From the NCBI RefSeq assembly GCF_025264665.1, contig NZ_CP073697.1, forward strand, positions 3,038,001 to 3,102,000: a stretch of DNA of 64,000 bases. The letters are read 5' to 3'. This stretch comes from Edaphobacter flagellatus (lineage in GTDB: Bacteria; Acidobacteriota; Terriglobia; Terriglobales; Acidobacteriaceae). The translations under genes were made by a program, and so were the position numbers. This document shows positions 35,912-45,573 of this stretch, piece after piece. How positions within the stretch are numbered: the stretch's first letter is position 1; every line of letters begins with the position of its first letter. The notes under the pieces are model-generated. The model worked only from the letters and a program-made list of their open reading frames with translations. It made no database searches and was not told the origin of the DNA.

Positions 35912-36967
35912 TTAGCGCGCGGAGAGAGCGGCGTAGTGCCTGGCGTTGCCGGTACGGGAGTTCAGGACGTCGAAGCTGCCGTCGCCGGAACCGTCGATCT
36001 CGATGTAGTGTCCGGTGTCGGGGCCGGAGAGGTTGGCGATGTACTCGTCGGCGGTGTTCAACTCCTCGCCACCGTCTTCGGAGAAGTGAAGCTGCCAAAG
36101 GGTTTCGAGGCCGGGTGCGGAGCCGATGGTTTCAAGCGCCGGTGCGGAGCCGCCCTTCTTTGCACCGTTATCCATGATGGCGACGCGTGCGCCGAGGGCA
36201 TCGACGAGGGCCGGGCTGGAACTCATGTTCATGCCGTGATGCGAGACGATATAGACGTCGGCGCGGCCGAGACGATTGGCAGGGCAGACCAGCTCCATTT
36301 CTTTGTCCCAGGTGAGATCGCCGAGGTCGACGACCTTCCATCTGCCGAAGACGATCTGGATGCCGACGGAGCGGGCGTTTTCTGTTGTGTCCGTTGGTCG
36401 GACTTCGGAGTCTTTGCAGAAGGGGTTGGGTTCGCCGCCGCCGTCGAGGGGCTGGTCGATCAATTTGCCGTCGGAGCTGACGACGGTGGCTTTCATACCA
36501 ACGATGGGCAGGACGTCGCCAGGTTTGGCGATGATGCGCTTAAGCTTTGCGCCACTGACGGCCTTCTCGTACGCAGCGAAGATGCGCTGCGTGGCAGCGT
36601 CGTCTTCGCGGTTGGGCCCGTGGTCGATCAGAGCGCCGACGGGGAACTTGTCGAGCAGCTGGGGGACGCCGCCGGCGTGGTCGGTGTGGTAGTGGGTGAG
36701 GAGAAGATAGTCGATCTTCTTGAGGCCAGCTTCCTTTGCCACGGCGACGATGCGGTCGGCATCGCGGCCGTCGTTGTTCGGCCAGCCTGCATCGATGAGC
36801 AGGGACTGACCAGCGGGAGTGACAAAGAGCGTTGCCTGGCCACCTTCGACGTCGATGGCGAAGATGCGCAGCTTGCTTCCGCCTTTGAGGCTTTGCGCGC
36901 AGAGGCTGGTTGCCGCAGTCAGGAGGACTGCTAATGTTGCTACGAGCAGATGTGCTCGCCGTCGCAT
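35912..36967 (-). CDS. Secreted MBL-fold metallo-hydrolase (ComEC C-domain type)
   Basis: The protein (about 351 residues) has a signal peptide (HLLVATLAVLLTAATSLCAQ) and a metallo-beta-lactamase fold with HYHTDH at about residue 90 (LLLTHYHTDHAGGVPQLL), LIDHGPN, DLTWDKEMELVCP and VSHHGMNMS. The order matches the hydrolase domain found at the C-terminus of ComEC competence proteins, here as a stand-alone secreted enzyme. Its substrate is unknown; nucleic acids or phosphodiesters are possible. The ATG at 36967 or 36988 may start translation. Confidence 0.82.
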   Translation of the reverse strand: MRRRAHLLVATLAVLLTAATSLCAQSLKGGSKLRIFAIDVEGGQATLFVTPAGQSLLIDAGWPNNDGRDADRIVAVAKEAGLKKIDYLLLTHYHTDHAGGVPQLLDKFPVGALIDHGPNREDDAATQRIFAAYEKAVSGAKLKRIIAKPGDVLPIVGMKATVVSSDGKLIDQPLDGGGEPNPFCKDSEVRPTDTTENARSVGIQIVFGRWKVVDLGDLTWDKEMELVCPANRLGRADVYIVSHHGMNMSSSPALVDALGARVAIMDNGAKKGGSAPALETIGSAPGLETLWQLHFSEDGGEELNTADEYIANLSGPDTGHYIEIDGSGDGSFDVLNSRTGNARHYAALSAR

Positions 36968-37178
36968 GATGTCAGCAGCTCTTCGCATGGGCCCTGGCGC
37001 GCTTGCGCCTCTTACTCCTCTGGTTTAGTGGGTCGTACGGGTGTCGGCATCATGATGATCTACGGATTCCGGCTCCGCGTATAGTGTTTTGTTCAATTCT
37101 TTAAAAGACATGGAGGAGGATAGTTCCGACGACCGGTGTCGATGGGAATGCGGTTTTTGCCTGTATGATTTTGCCGAT

Positions 37179-38297
37179 ATGAAAATTCGCTCCTCTGCAC
37201 TTCTTCTCACTTTGGCGCTGGCTGTCGGTGCAGGCGCTCAGACCCGCTGGACGACCGAAAAGGCGAATGCCTGGTATGCATCGCAGCCGTGGCTGGTGGG
37301 AGCCAACTATATCCCCTCGGATGCGATCAACCAGCTGGAGATGTTTCAGGCGGAGACATTCAACCCGGCAATCAATGATCGCGAACTTGGACTGGGCGAG
37401 TCGATCGGCATGAACACGATGCGCGTGTTTTTACAGGATCAGTTGTGGCAGCAGGACCCGAAGGGATTTACGCAACGGCTGGATGCCTTTCTGACGATTG
37501 CGGCGAAGCACCATATCCGGCCGATCCTGGTGCTGTTCGATTCGTGCTGGGAGGCCGATCCGCACCTGGGTCCACAGCATCCGCCGATTCCAGGAGTGCA
37601 TAACTCGGGTTGGGTGCAGAGCCCGGGGGGCCGCGAGCTTTCTGATCCTTCCTATGAGCCGAAGCTAAAAGAGTATGTTGTCGGCGTCGTCTCGGCATTT
37701 GCCAATGACAATCGCGTGCTGGCCTGGGATGTGTGGAATGAGCCGGACAACACCAACGACAAGCGCTTTGCCGAGCCGAAGAACAAGCCGGAACTGGTGG
37801 CTGCACTGCTGCCGAAGGTTTTTGCGTGGGCGCGCTCGGCGCATCCCAGCCAGCCGTTGACGAGCGGGTTGTGGCAAGGGAATTGGTCGGACCCGGCGAA
37901 GGAGCTTCCGGTCACGAAGATTCAGTTAGCGGAGAGCGACATTCTTACGTTCCACAATTATGGCTGGCCTGAGGAGTTTGAGGCACGCGTCCGGGAGCTG
38001 GAGCCACATCACCGTCCAATTATCTGCACGGAGTACATGGCGCGCGGCAACGGCAGCACCTTCGATACGATTTTGCCGCTGGCTAAGAAACTGAATGTCG
38101 GGGCGATCAACTGGGGATTGGTTGCGGGCAAGACGCAGACGTATCTCCCCTGGGATTCGTGGCAGCATCCTTATGTTCTGTCGCAGCCAACGATCTGGTT
38201 TCATGAGGTTTTTCGTCACGACGGCACGCCTTACCGGAAGCATGAGGCGGACCTGATCCGGCAACTGACCGGTCGGGGGACGCAAACCGTCAACTAG
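37179..38297 (+). CDS. Secreted clan GH-A glycoside hydrolase (GH5-like, cellulase/xylanase fold)
   Basis: I use the ATG at 37179 (MKIRSSALLLTLALAVGAGA signal peptide), giving 372 residues; the longer frame from 37089 is non-coding in character. The TIM-barrel has NTMRVFLQDQLW, the acid/base Glu in LAWDVWNEPDNTN and the nucleophile Glu in PIICTEYMARG near the C-terminus. Relatives are labelled 1,4-beta-xylanase or mannanase; the exact family and substrate are not clear. It stands alone between the MBL hydrolase and the LytS/LytR pair. Confidence 0.83.
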   Translation: MKIRSSALLLTLALAVGAGAQTRWTTEKANAWYASQPWLVGANYIPSDAINQLEMFQAETFNPAINDRELGLGESIGMNTMRVFLQDQLWQQDPKGFTQRLDAFLTIAAKHHIRPILVLFDSCWEADPHLGPQHPPIPGVHNSGWVQSPGGRELSDPSYEPKLKEYVVGVVSAFANDNRVLAWDVWNEPDNTNDKRFAEPKNKPELVAALLPKVFAWARSAHPSQPLTSGLWQGNWSDPAKELPVTKIQLAESDILTFHNYGWPEEFEARVRELEPHHRPIICTEYMARGNGSTFDTILPLAKKLNVGAINWGLVAGKTQTYLPWDSWQHPYVLSQPTIWFHEVFRHDGTPYRKHEADLIRQLTGRGTQTVN

Positions 38298-38329
38298 ATA
38301 CGAAGCTTGTCACTATGGCCGAAAATATG

Positions 38330-38373
38330 TGACGAATCACGCATTTTGCGTGACGAGTCGCAGTTTTTGACGG
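38330..38373 (+). promoter_or_regulatory. Repeated TGACGA motifs upstream of the LytS/LytR operon
   Basis: TGACGA occurs at 38330 and 38351 (within GTGACGAATC and GTGACGAGTC) and as TGACGG at 38368. A perfect inverted repeat TCACGCA-TTT-TGCGTGA spans 38337-38353 between them. LytTR-type regulators bind spaced direct repeats, so this may be an autoregulatory site. The spacing (21 and 17) is not the classical one. Confidence 0.35.
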
Positions 38374-38548
38374 CGATGTAGCTATTTTCTGCCACGAACG
38401 ACGGTCGAAACGGGAACCGTCCCGATAACAGAACCGTATCCCCCTCAGTCCATTGAGTACCGGGCCTGGGCTAATGGAATGCAAGCAGTCTTCAAAACGT
38501 TGTGGACTGCAGTCAGCTCGTGCCCAATTTCTGTTGGAGGAAGCACAA

Positions 38549-38713
38549 ATGCTATTCCGTGGCTGGAAGAGTTCAGCTCTGGTGTCCGTTTTGCTGTATG
38601 CGTGTGTGGTTCAGCTGCCGTCCAGTCATGCTCCATTGGATTGCCCTTCGTCAGGCCACACCACGCAGGCAGCAAGTATTGCGGATTCAAATTGCCCCGA
38701 CGACGGTTTCTAA
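38549..38713 (+). CDS. Possible small exported peptide (54 residues) ahead of LytS
   Basis: The ATG at 38549 is preceded by GGAGG with an 8-base spacer. The peptide starts LFRGWKSSALVSVLLYACVV, a good signal-peptide-like charge and hydrophobic pattern with possible cleavage after SSHA. A ~26-residue tail with two Cys follows. Its stop lies 18 bases before the AGGAGG of the histidine kinase gene. No family is recognised. It could be a signalling peptide for the LytS kinase or a chance frame. Confidence 0.4.
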   Translation: MLFRGWKSSALVSVLLYACVVQLPSSHAPLDCPSSGHTTQAASIADSNCPDDGF

Positions 38714-38738
38714 GCAGATAAGACTGCTTGCAGGAGGA

Positions 38739-39887
38739 TTGACGCTGACATTTGCACGCTGGAAGAACGAGACTCACCAACCCCTGGTGCTGCATCCACT
38801 GATCTTCATTTCAGGGGCGACTTCGCTCGGGCTTCTGTTCGCCCTGCAGGAGTGGATGGATTCGCGCTTCTGGAACAACCATGTTCAGTTGAGCATTCTG
38901 CTGCAGGCATGGGGTGCTCAGTACTTCATCTGGGGTGTTCTGTGCTGGATCGTGTGGTGGACGATGCGTCGTCATATCTACACGGCAGACCTTAAGAAGA
39001 TGCTGCTTCTGTTTCTACCCATGAGCATCTTTGTCAGCGTGCTGGAAGAGGCGATATGGGTGATGCTGTTTCCCAGTCTTCCGATGGGAAAGCCACCGAT
39101 GCCGTTTTTGCAACGCTTGTCGTTCCATCTTGATGCAGAACTGGTCGACAGCCTTGTGATTTTCTGGTCGGCGTTCTTTCTGTTTAAGGGGATTGGCTAT
39201 TACCTGCGCTATCGCGAGAAGGAGCGCATGGCTGCGCAACTGCAGGCGCAGCTTGCGAATGCGCAGATGCGTGCGCTGCGCATGCAGTTAAATCCACATT
39301 TTCTGTTCAACACGATGAACAGTATTTCGAGCCTGATGCAGACCGATGTTCCTGCAGCGGATCTAATGCTGGAACAACTCAGTCGTCTGCTGCGTATTAC
39401 GTTGCATCGCGGGGATGCGCAGTTCATCCCATTAAGTGACGAGATGGAGTTTATTGAGATGTATCTGGCCATGCAGGACCGCAGGTTCGCCGGACGTGTA
39501 CGGCAACAGCTGAATGTCGAGCCTGACCTGCATGACGCTTTGGTGCCTGCCATGATTCTTCAACCGATTGTTGAGAATGCGTATGCGCATGGCCTGTCGC
39601 GTTTGAGCGCGAATGGCCTGTTGTCGATCGATGCACGGTCAGTAGGTGACGAGGCATTGCGTCTTACGGTGATCAACAACGGTGTGGGGATTCTTCCTGC
39701 AGTGCCGCCGAAGAGCGGCAGCGGTGTTGGATTAGCTAATGTGCGTGAACGGTTGCAGATGCACTATGGCGAAGATCACTCGTTCTCGTTATCGCAGATC
39801 GAAGGCGGTCGAGTTCAGGTCGTTATGACGCTTCCGCTGCGATTTGCGGCAAGCCCAATCGAACAAACAACAGGATACGGTGCGTGA
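38739..39887 (+). CDS. LytS/YehU-type sensor histidine kinase
   Basis: The kinase has several transmembrane helices (LIFISGATSLGLLFALQEW, YFIWGVLCWIVWWTM, LLLFLPMSIFVSVLEEAIWV, LVIFWSAFFLFKGIGYYL), then the His_kinase domain. The phospho-acceptor His is in RMQLNPHFLFNTMNSISSL. The N box is in LQPIVENAYAHGL, and the ATPase loop is GSGVGLANVRERLQMHYG. The start is uncertain: AGGAGG at 38732-38737 points to TTG at 38739 (too close) or CTG at 38745; the frame is open back to 38502. Its end overlaps the LytTR regulator start by one base. The pair forms a two-component system. Confidence 0.87.
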   Translation: MTLTFARWKNETHQPLVLHPLIFISGATSLGLLFALQEWMDSRFWNNHVQLSILLQAWGAQYFIWGVLCWIVWWTMRRHIYTADLKKMLLLFLPMSIFVSVLEEAIWVMLFPSLPMGKPPMPFLQRLSFHLDAELVDSLVIFWSAFFLFKGIGYYLRYREKERMAAQLQAQLANAQMRALRMQLNPHFLFNTMNSISSLMQTDVPAADLMLEQLSRLLRITLHRGDAQFIPLSDEMEFIEMYLAMQDRRFAGRVRQQLNVEPDLHDALVPAMILQPIVENAYAHGLSRLSANGLLSIDARSVGDEALRLTVINNGVGILPAVPPKSGSGVGLANVRERLQMHYGEDHSFSLSQIEGGRVQVVMTLPLRFAASPIEQTTGYGA

Positions 39888-40636
39888 TGGTTCAAGCAGT
39901 GTTAGCAGACGATGAGGTTTTGGCGCGACAGAAGCTGCGTCAGCTACTGCGCGAGGTTCCGGAGATTGAGATCGTTGGCGAAGGATCTTCGGCTGCGGAG
40001 ACGATCGATCTGGTGCGCGCGACGAAGCCGGATCTCCTCTTCCTGGATGTACGCATGCCGGACAAGGACGGATTTGAAGTGGTGAATGATCTGGCGGCAA
40101 TGGATACGCCGATGCCGTGCGTGATCTTTACTACAGCATACGATCGCTATGCGCTGCGCGCGTTTGAGATTCATGCGGTGGATTATCTGTTGAAGCCGTT
40201 TACGCTGGAGCGTTTTCGTTCGGCGACGGAGCGTGCACTGGAACAGATCAAGAAGGCGAAGCAGGACCCACAGGGTGCACAGCCGAAGAGCCCGAATGGT
40301 ACGCCCTATACGACGCGCATCGTGTTTAAGTCGAAGGGGCGCATTCTCTTTTTGCCGGTGTCAGAGATTTGCTGGATCGGGGCGGAGGAGAATTATGTTC
40401 GCATCTGTACGCAGTCGGAGACACATCTGCTGCGTGAGACGATGACGCGCCTGGAAGAGAAGCTCGATCCGAATACGTTTATGCGTGTTCACCGTTCGTC
40501 GATTGTGAACCTGCAGTATGTCAAAGAGGTGCGTCCTGAGGTGGACGGCGAATATGGCGTTCACATGCTGAATGGCCAGAAGATCGCCATGAGCCGCGGG
40601 TATCGTTCGCGCATCAAAAGCTGGCTCGATCGCTAA
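39887..40636 (+). CDS. LytTR-family response regulator
   Basis: The product (about 249 residues) has a receiver domain with the phospho-acceptor Asp in LLFLDVRMPDKDGFEV, the conserved TTAYDRYALRAFEIHAVDYLLKPF-type end split as DRYALRAFE and VDYLLKPF, and a LytTR DNA-binding domain (ILFLPVSEICWIGAEENYV, FMRVHRSSIVNLQYV). LytTR proteins activate genes for cell-surface and extracellular functions. It starts at ATG 39887 or GTG 39884, overlapping the kinase stop. Confidence 0.9.
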   Translation: MVQAVLADDEVLARQKLRQLLREVPEIEIVGEGSSAAETIDLVRATKPDLLFLDVRMPDKDGFEVVNDLAAMDTPMPCVIFTTAYDRYALRAFEIHAVDYLLKPFTLERFRSATERALEQIKKAKQDPQGAQPKSPNGTPYTTRIVFKSKGRILFLPVSEICWIGAEENYVRICTQSETHLLRETMTRLEEKLDPNTFMRVHRSSIVNLQYVKEVRPEVDGEYGVHMLNGQKIAMSRGYRSRIKSWLDR

Positions 40637-40653
40637 CAGCGCGAGCCAGCTTT
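40617..40653. terminator. Hairpin overlapping the end of the LytTR gene
   Basis: A perfect 12-base-pair stem (AAAGCTGGCTCG / CGAGCCAGCTTT) with a 13-base loop includes the stop codon of the response regulator and lies 19 bases past the end of the convergent PI-PLC gene. On the minus strand it is followed by a short T run, so it fits best as terminator of the PI-PLC unit. Confidence 0.6.
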
Positions 40654-40671
40654 CCGGATGCTTGCGGAACG

Positions 40672-41823
40672 TTAATTCTTTGTCGATGGTTCAAGCAGGC
40701 TGTCGACGCAGCCGGTGGGCTTGTTGACCGGGTTGCAGCGTGCAACGAGGCCATCGGGAAATTTCACCACAAATGGAGTCCACTGTGATGGCTCAGCCGG
40801 AGGGTAGTCGGTGCTGATCATCTGCGCTCCGCTAGAGAGTGCAAGGTCGCGGCGCCGTGTGTCGTTGGTGCGTGCTGCCTCGGTTCCCTCGTCAGTGCGT
40901 GTGCGGACGAGATAGCCTTTGCTGACGAGCGCATCGATGGCTTCCTTCGTGCCGTCGTTCTGTTCGATGAAGGCTGTCTCCGGCTGGCCGGGGTCGGAGT
41001 TGGTGAAGAGAATGCGTCCCTTCAGCGAAGGGTGTCCCTTGGCGTAGATGGAAGTGACCTTGTGCTGATCCATCAGGAAGATGACTTTGCCGCGTGCATG
41101 CGCGAGTGTGGGCCAGCCACCGGCTAAAACAGCGGCTTCCAGCGTCTTTGCGGAGCCGCGGACGACATCCGGCGTGATGATCTCGGCGGGCTTGAAGACG
41201 GAGCGAATCTCGGCATCGAGTGCGTCGAAGACTTCAGATGTAAACGGCTCGGTCTTAACGGCTTCGGGCATCTCCTTCATATCGCCTTCCTTGGTCTCGA
41301 CGAGGATGAAGATGGGCAGATGGTTGGGATGCTGCTTCGACCAACTTCTCACCACAGTAAGGCAGGCGACGAAGGTGTGACAGGTGCTGCGCTGATCGAT
41401 GTCCTGCATGTGCATGACCTTGAAGCCGGGCTTGTCCATTTCGTGATTTGGATCGAAGTCGGGATCGGCGGGAAGTCCGGCTTTGACGACGGCGTCGTCG
41501 ATTTTGGGGTGAGCGAACCGGCCACCTTTCGCGTCGGCAAAGACGTCGATCTCAATCTGACGGACGCCGGAGCTGAGTTGATCGGGCAGCGGAGCGTGGC
41601 GATAGTCGAGGCTGCGGAGCGCACGGGGGTTCTTCATCTCCATATACTTTCGCTCGCTGGGTGCGAAGCCGGCGTGATAGCTGTTGTGCGATCCGATCAC
41701 CTGAATCTGGTTGATGTGAACGATCTTGTCCTGCGCTGCCTGCGTGGTTTGCTGCGCACCGGCGAGGCTTGCTACGGATACGGCCGAGGCTGCTACCGCT
41801 GTCTTCCATGCACTGTGAATCAT
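40672..41823 (-). CDS. Secreted PI-PLC-like phosphodiesterase (copy 1)
   Basis: The start is the ATG at 41823, 5 bases after AAAGGAA, giving 383 residues with a signal peptide (TAVAASAVSVASLAGAQ). The fold is PLC-like TIM barrel: catalytic His in NQIQVIGSHNSYHAGF, metal ligands in GVRQIEIDVFAD, second His region in FKVMHMQDIDQRSTCH, and FILVETKEGDM. This is the Ca2+-dependent phosphoinositide phospholipase C-like family, which cleaves phosphatidylinositol to diacylglycerol and inositol phosphate. It is 91 bases downstream of a TonB receptor gene on the same strand, so probably cotranscribed. A second copy is at 47693. Confidence 0.83.
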   Translation of the reverse strand: MIHSAWKTAVAASAVSVASLAGAQQTTQAAQDKIVHINQIQVIGSHNSYHAGFAPSERKYMEMKNPRALRSLDYRHAPLPDQLSSGVRQIEIDVFADAKGGRFAHPKIDDAVVKAGLPADPDFDPNHEMDKPGFKVMHMQDIDQRSTCHTFVACLTVVRSWSKQHPNHLPIFILVETKEGDMKEMPEAVKTEPFTSEVFDALDAEIRSVFKPAEIITPDVVRGSAKTLEAAVLAGGWPTLAHARGKVIFLMDQHKVTSIYAKGHPSLKGRILFTNSDPGQPETAFIEQNDGTKEAIDALVSKGYLVRTRTDEGTEAARTNDTRRRDLALSSGAQMISTDYPPAEPSQWTPFVVKFPDGLVARCNPVNKPTGCVDSLLEPSTKN

Positions 41824-41914
41824 CCTTGTTCCTTTCAGCATGTAACGATCTTCGTACAAAAAATGAGGGCGCCGTACAGTAACGGCGCCGCTCGAAGGTA
41901 AGGTGCAGCAGCGC

Positions 41915-44900
41915 CTAGAAGATGATCTTCGCGGCGAGCTGCAGTTGGCGAGCTGGGAAGTTGCTGGTGATCTGGCCGAAGCTGGAACCACCAAACGTGG
42001 TGTTGGCGCCCATGTAGTTGACCTTGTTCAGCACGTTGAATGCTTCGGCGCGGAAGTCGAAGTTCGACGTATCGCTCCAGAGCGGAAATGCCTTATGCAG
42101 GCCGAGATCGGCCTGATAGAAGGCGTTGGAACGTCCCAGGTTACGCGATGCGTTGCCCCAGGGATCGGCCGAAGTGATCGACGCGTCGGTGGGAAGAACG
42201 AAGGCGCTGTTGTTGAAGTAGCCCGAGAGGGCGGTCGCCGTCTTGGTCTTGGTTGCGCCGTAGATGGACTGACCGGCCACACGGTAGGGCCGATAGTTCA
42301 CCAGGTCGGAGACATACATCGGGTTGCTGTTGGAGAGCGAGTAGGTGATGTTGAGCGGAAGGCCACTGGTCATGGTGTTGATCAGCGTGAGCTGCCATCC
42401 ACCGAGAACCGTGTTGGTCAGACGTCCCGATGAACCGCCCCAGTGATGTCCGTGACCGTAGGGAAGGTCGTAGACGACGGAGAGGGTGTCGGCGAGAGGC
42501 TGATCATATCCGCCCGGGCCGTAGTCGCGGCTTGGATTGGCGAAGTTGACGCGCGAGGTGTCGCCGTTCGAGGTCTCGAGGTGTCCCGAGGAGATATCGA
42601 AGTAGCGGCTCCAGGTGAAGGAGTTCAGCAGGTAGAGGCCCTTGGTGGCGCGCTTCTCAAGCTTGAACTGGAGCGAGTTGTAGTTGGCCGAGCCACCGCC
42701 GTATGCCACCTCGATGCCGGCGAAGTTTGAGATCGGACGACGAGGCTGCAGGCTTGTTGCGCACCCAGCACCACGGCACGGAGTGCCCTGATTGTAGTCG
42801 GCCAGGATCTGCATGTGGGTGCTCTTGTTGCCGACGTAGGCCAGGTCAGCGGTGATGCCATAAGGCAGCTGGCGCTGGATACCGAACTGATACTGCTGTA
42901 CGTAACCGGTCTTGAGGTTCTTCGGAATATAGCGTGAAAGAACGTTGAGCGGATTGAAGTAAGCCGCGGTAGTGAGGTTTGCCGCATAACCCTGCTGTGT
43001 CTGACGGAAGCAGGTGGATTGCAGCTGCGTGTCGTTCTGGCAAAGCGAAGCCGCTGTCGGTGCTACCTGCGGAGAGATGTTGGCGTTGACGACGTCGGGG
43101 CCGTTGTAGGTGAGATTGTTTTCGCCACCTGCACGGTTCCACTGCGTGTAAACGATGCCGTAGCCTCCACGGATGACCGTCTTGTCGTTAGCTGAGTAAG
43201 CGAAGCCGAAGCGAGGAGCCCAGTTGTTGAGCGGAGTGTTGACCAGCGAACGGCTGTAGACGCCGCCGGAACGGGCGTGAATCAGTGACTTCGTCGAAGG
43301 ATCGAAGTTCGAGAGGCGGTTGTCCTTCTCGTACTGCGGCGTCACGATCTCATAACGCAGACCAGCGTTGATGGTCAGCTTGGGCGAAATCTTGATGTCG
43401 TCCTGGAAGTACATGAAGTTGTAACGCTGACGCAGATTGACGACGGCGTAGGTCGTGATGGAGTAGGCGGAACGGTTGCCGAACATGAAGTCGGCGAGGT
43501 TCTGCGCCTGCTGCAACTGCGAGCTAAGCGATGGAGCGCCGCTTGCGATGCTGGTGTTGAGCGGGTTGCCGCCGTTGGTTGTCTTGTCGGCAGAGTACTG
43601 ACCGAGGTAGTTGTCCTGGCCGTAGCTGGGGTTGAAGTCATTGAGGACTGTGTTGACGGCCTGCCACTCATAACCGAACTTCATGGAGTGCTTGCTCTTG
43701 ATCCAGGTGAAGTTGGCTTTGGGGTTGTAGATGGTTGGGTTCTGGAATTGCGGGTTCGAGGACTGTGCGCCGAACTGCGAGTAGCCGGTGACCGACTGCG
43801 CGTTTAGAGAGCGGACGACAAGCGGAGCTGTGGGCAGGCCGTCGGTGATGCCATTCTCGACGAGCATCGAGCTCTGACCCTGACCGATGGGGAATTTGCC
43901 ACCCTCGTTCTTAGACCAGCCGAAGCGGATGTCGAGCAGCTTGTTGGCCGAGATCGTCCAGGTGGCACCACCTGCGATGTTCTTGTTCTTGATGTTGACG
44001 TTGCCGTTGGAGTTTCCGCCTGCGCGTCCTGGGATGCCTGGAGGATCGAAGAGATAGCCCTGGTGCTGGCTGTAACGACCGAAGATGGTCCAGTGGTCAT
44101 TGAAGGTGTGATCGACGCGTCCGTCACCCTTGTCGTCGTTGATGATGCCACGGGGGGTAATGGCGTAGTTGTTGGAGAGGATTGCTGAGTTGTTGGGCGT
44201 GGGCAGCGCACCGATCACCGCGCGGGCAAAAGGCGTCATGTCCGCAAGTGGGATCTGTCCCAGGTATTTCTTGCCTGTGATGGGGTTCGTGAGCGGAATG
44301 GCGTTGTTCGGGTTTGTTGCGTTGTCGTTCAGGTAGAACAGGCCGTTGCGCTGGTTGACCGAAGGCAGCGTCGAGGTCGTATTGGCGTTGTTGAAGATCT
44401 GCCGCACACCCTCGTAGTCGGCGAAGAAGAAGGTGTGGTCTTTCCAGATGGGGCCGCCAAAGGTTCCGCCGAACTGGTTGCGGATGAACTTGGGTTTGGT
44501 GGCGCCGGCGGCATTGAATGGGCCGATGGCGTTTAAGCTGGTGTTGCGGATGTAGTCCCAGGCGCGACCGTGGAACTGGTTGGTGCCACGGCGGACTGCG
44601 GCGTTGATGACGGCGCCGGGGTTGCGACCGTATTCGGCCGAGTAGTTGTTCGTTTCGACGCGGAACTCGCTGACAGCGTCGGGCGAGGGCGGAATATTCT
44701 CGTTAGCGAAGCCCTGGTTGGAGGTGCCGTAGTTGTTGTTGTCGAGACCGTCCAGCAGATAGTTATTGAAGGCCGATCGCAGACCGTTGATGTTGAAGGA
44801 GCCTTCACGGCTGGAGGTTCCATTGTTCTCAAGCAGCGACTTGCGTGCGCCAGGAACCAGCAGAACGAGGTCGGCGTAGGAGCGGCCATTCAGCGGGAGG

Positions 44901-45412
44901 TCTTCGACCTGCTTGGTACCGATGACGGTGGAGTGGGAGCTGGTTTCGGTGTCGAGCAGCGCCGCGGCCGAGGTGACGGTGACCTCTTCGGAGACGGAGC
45001 CGGCCTTCAGGGAGACGTCGACGCGCTGGCGAGCGTTGGTCAGCACAGCAAAGTTTTCAGTCACAGTGCGGTTGAAGCCCTGGGCCTCGGCTGTGACCTG
45101 GTAGTTGCCGATCTGGACGCTGGCGAACTCGTACCTGCCTTCGCTGTCCGTCTGCTTCGTCTGTTTGATACCTGTCCCAACGTTCGTCAGGGTGACATTG
45201 GCATTGGGAACGGCTGCTCCGGAGGCATCGTGCACGTAGCCGAGCACAGATGCCGATTCAAACTGCGCATAGGCTGGCATGCTGCCTGTCAGCAGGGCTG
45301 CAACCAGGGTGAGAATCCATACACAGGCTGCACCGAAGATGGGGTGCAGCGGGTTTCGTTGGCTGGGAGATTGTCCATCCTTTTCGGACTTCAAATGAAG
45401 GTCAGCGTTCAT
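41915..45412 (-). CDS. Oar-like TonB-dependent receptor
   Basis: This 1,165-residue receptor starts at ATG with GAGAGG 8 bases upstream. A hydrophobic signal ends at MPAYAQ (about residue 50). Residues 55-140 form the carboxypeptidase-regulatory-like domain (SVLGYVHDASGAAVPNANVT). The plug (about 145-300) has LPLNGRSYADLVLLVPGAR, NYLLDGLDNNNYGTSN and GAVINAAVRRGTNQFHGRAW. The barrel ends AAKIIF. The downstream PI-PLC gene and the inositol oxygenase upstream suggest an inositol-containing ligand. Two LacI-style motifs lie in its upstream region (45574-45587 and 45762-45775). Confidence 0.92.
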   Translation of the reverse strand: MNADLHLKSEKDGQSPSQRNPLHPIFGAACVWILTLVAALLTGSMPAYAQFESASVLGYVHDASGAAVPNANVTLTNVGTGIKQTKQTDSEGRYEFASVQIGNYQVTAEAQGFNRTVTENFAVLTNARQRVDVSLKAGSVSEEVTVTSAAALLDTETSSHSTVIGTKQVEDLPLNGRSYADLVLLVPGARKSLLENNGTSSREGSFNINGLRSAFNNYLLDGLDNNNYGTSNQGFANENIPPSPDAVSEFRVETNNYSAEYGRNPGAVINAAVRRGTNQFHGRAWDYIRNTSLNAIGPFNAAGATKPKFIRNQFGGTFGGPIWKDHTFFFADYEGVRQIFNNANTTSTLPSVNQRNGLFYLNDNATNPNNAIPLTNPITGKKYLGQIPLADMTPFARAVIGALPTPNNSAILSNNYAITPRGIINDDKGDGRVDHTFNDHWTIFGRYSQHQGYLFDPPGIPGRAGGNSNGNVNIKNKNIAGGATWTISANKLLDIRFGWSKNEGGKFPIGQGQSSMLVENGITDGLPTAPLVVRSLNAQSVTGYSQFGAQSSNPQFQNPTIYNPKANFTWIKSKHSMKFGYEWQAVNTVLNDFNPSYGQDNYLGQYSADKTTNGGNPLNTSIASGAPSLSSQLQQAQNLADFMFGNRSAYSITTYAVVNLRQRYNFMYFQDDIKISPKLTINAGLRYEIVTPQYEKDNRLSNFDPSTKSLIHARSGGVYSRSLVNTPLNNWAPRFGFAYSANDKTVIRGGYGIVYTQWNRAGGENNLTYNGPDVVNANISPQVAPTAASLCQNDTQLQSTCFRQTQQGYAANLTTAAYFNPLNVLSRYIPKNLKTGYVQQYQFGIQRQLPYGITADLAYVGNKSTHMQILADYNQGTPCRGAGCATSLQPRRPISNFAGIEVAYGGGSANYNSLQFKLEKRATKGLYLLNSFTWSRYFDISSGHLETSNGDTSRVNFANPSRDYGPGGYDQPLADTLSVVYDLPYGHGHHWGGSSGRLTNTVLGGWQLTLINTMTSGLPLNITYSLSNSNPMYVSDLVNYRPYRVAGQSIYGATKTKTATALSGYFNNSAFVLPTDASITSADPWGNASRNLGRSNAFYQADLGLHKAFPLWSDTSNFDFRAEAFNVLNKVNYMGANTTFGGSSFGQITSNFPARQLQLAAKIIF

Positions 45413-45573
45413 CGATTTGCCTCTCGTATTCGGTAAGTCGTTTATTTCCCGTCTTTGATCGTTGTTGGGCCATAGTCCACGGATTAGCCTTTTTCAGGCC
45501 ATGAGTGAATGAGTTATGTGGACGGCGCAACAGTACTGGTGCAATGTTTGCTTTGTCAATAAATTTTCACAAA

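Noticed and set aside
44570..45436. Plus-strand frame of 288 residues opposite the third TonB receptor
   Set aside because: Antisense shadow of a well-supported gene; composition is Val/Gly/Glu-rich and no family resemblance is seen.
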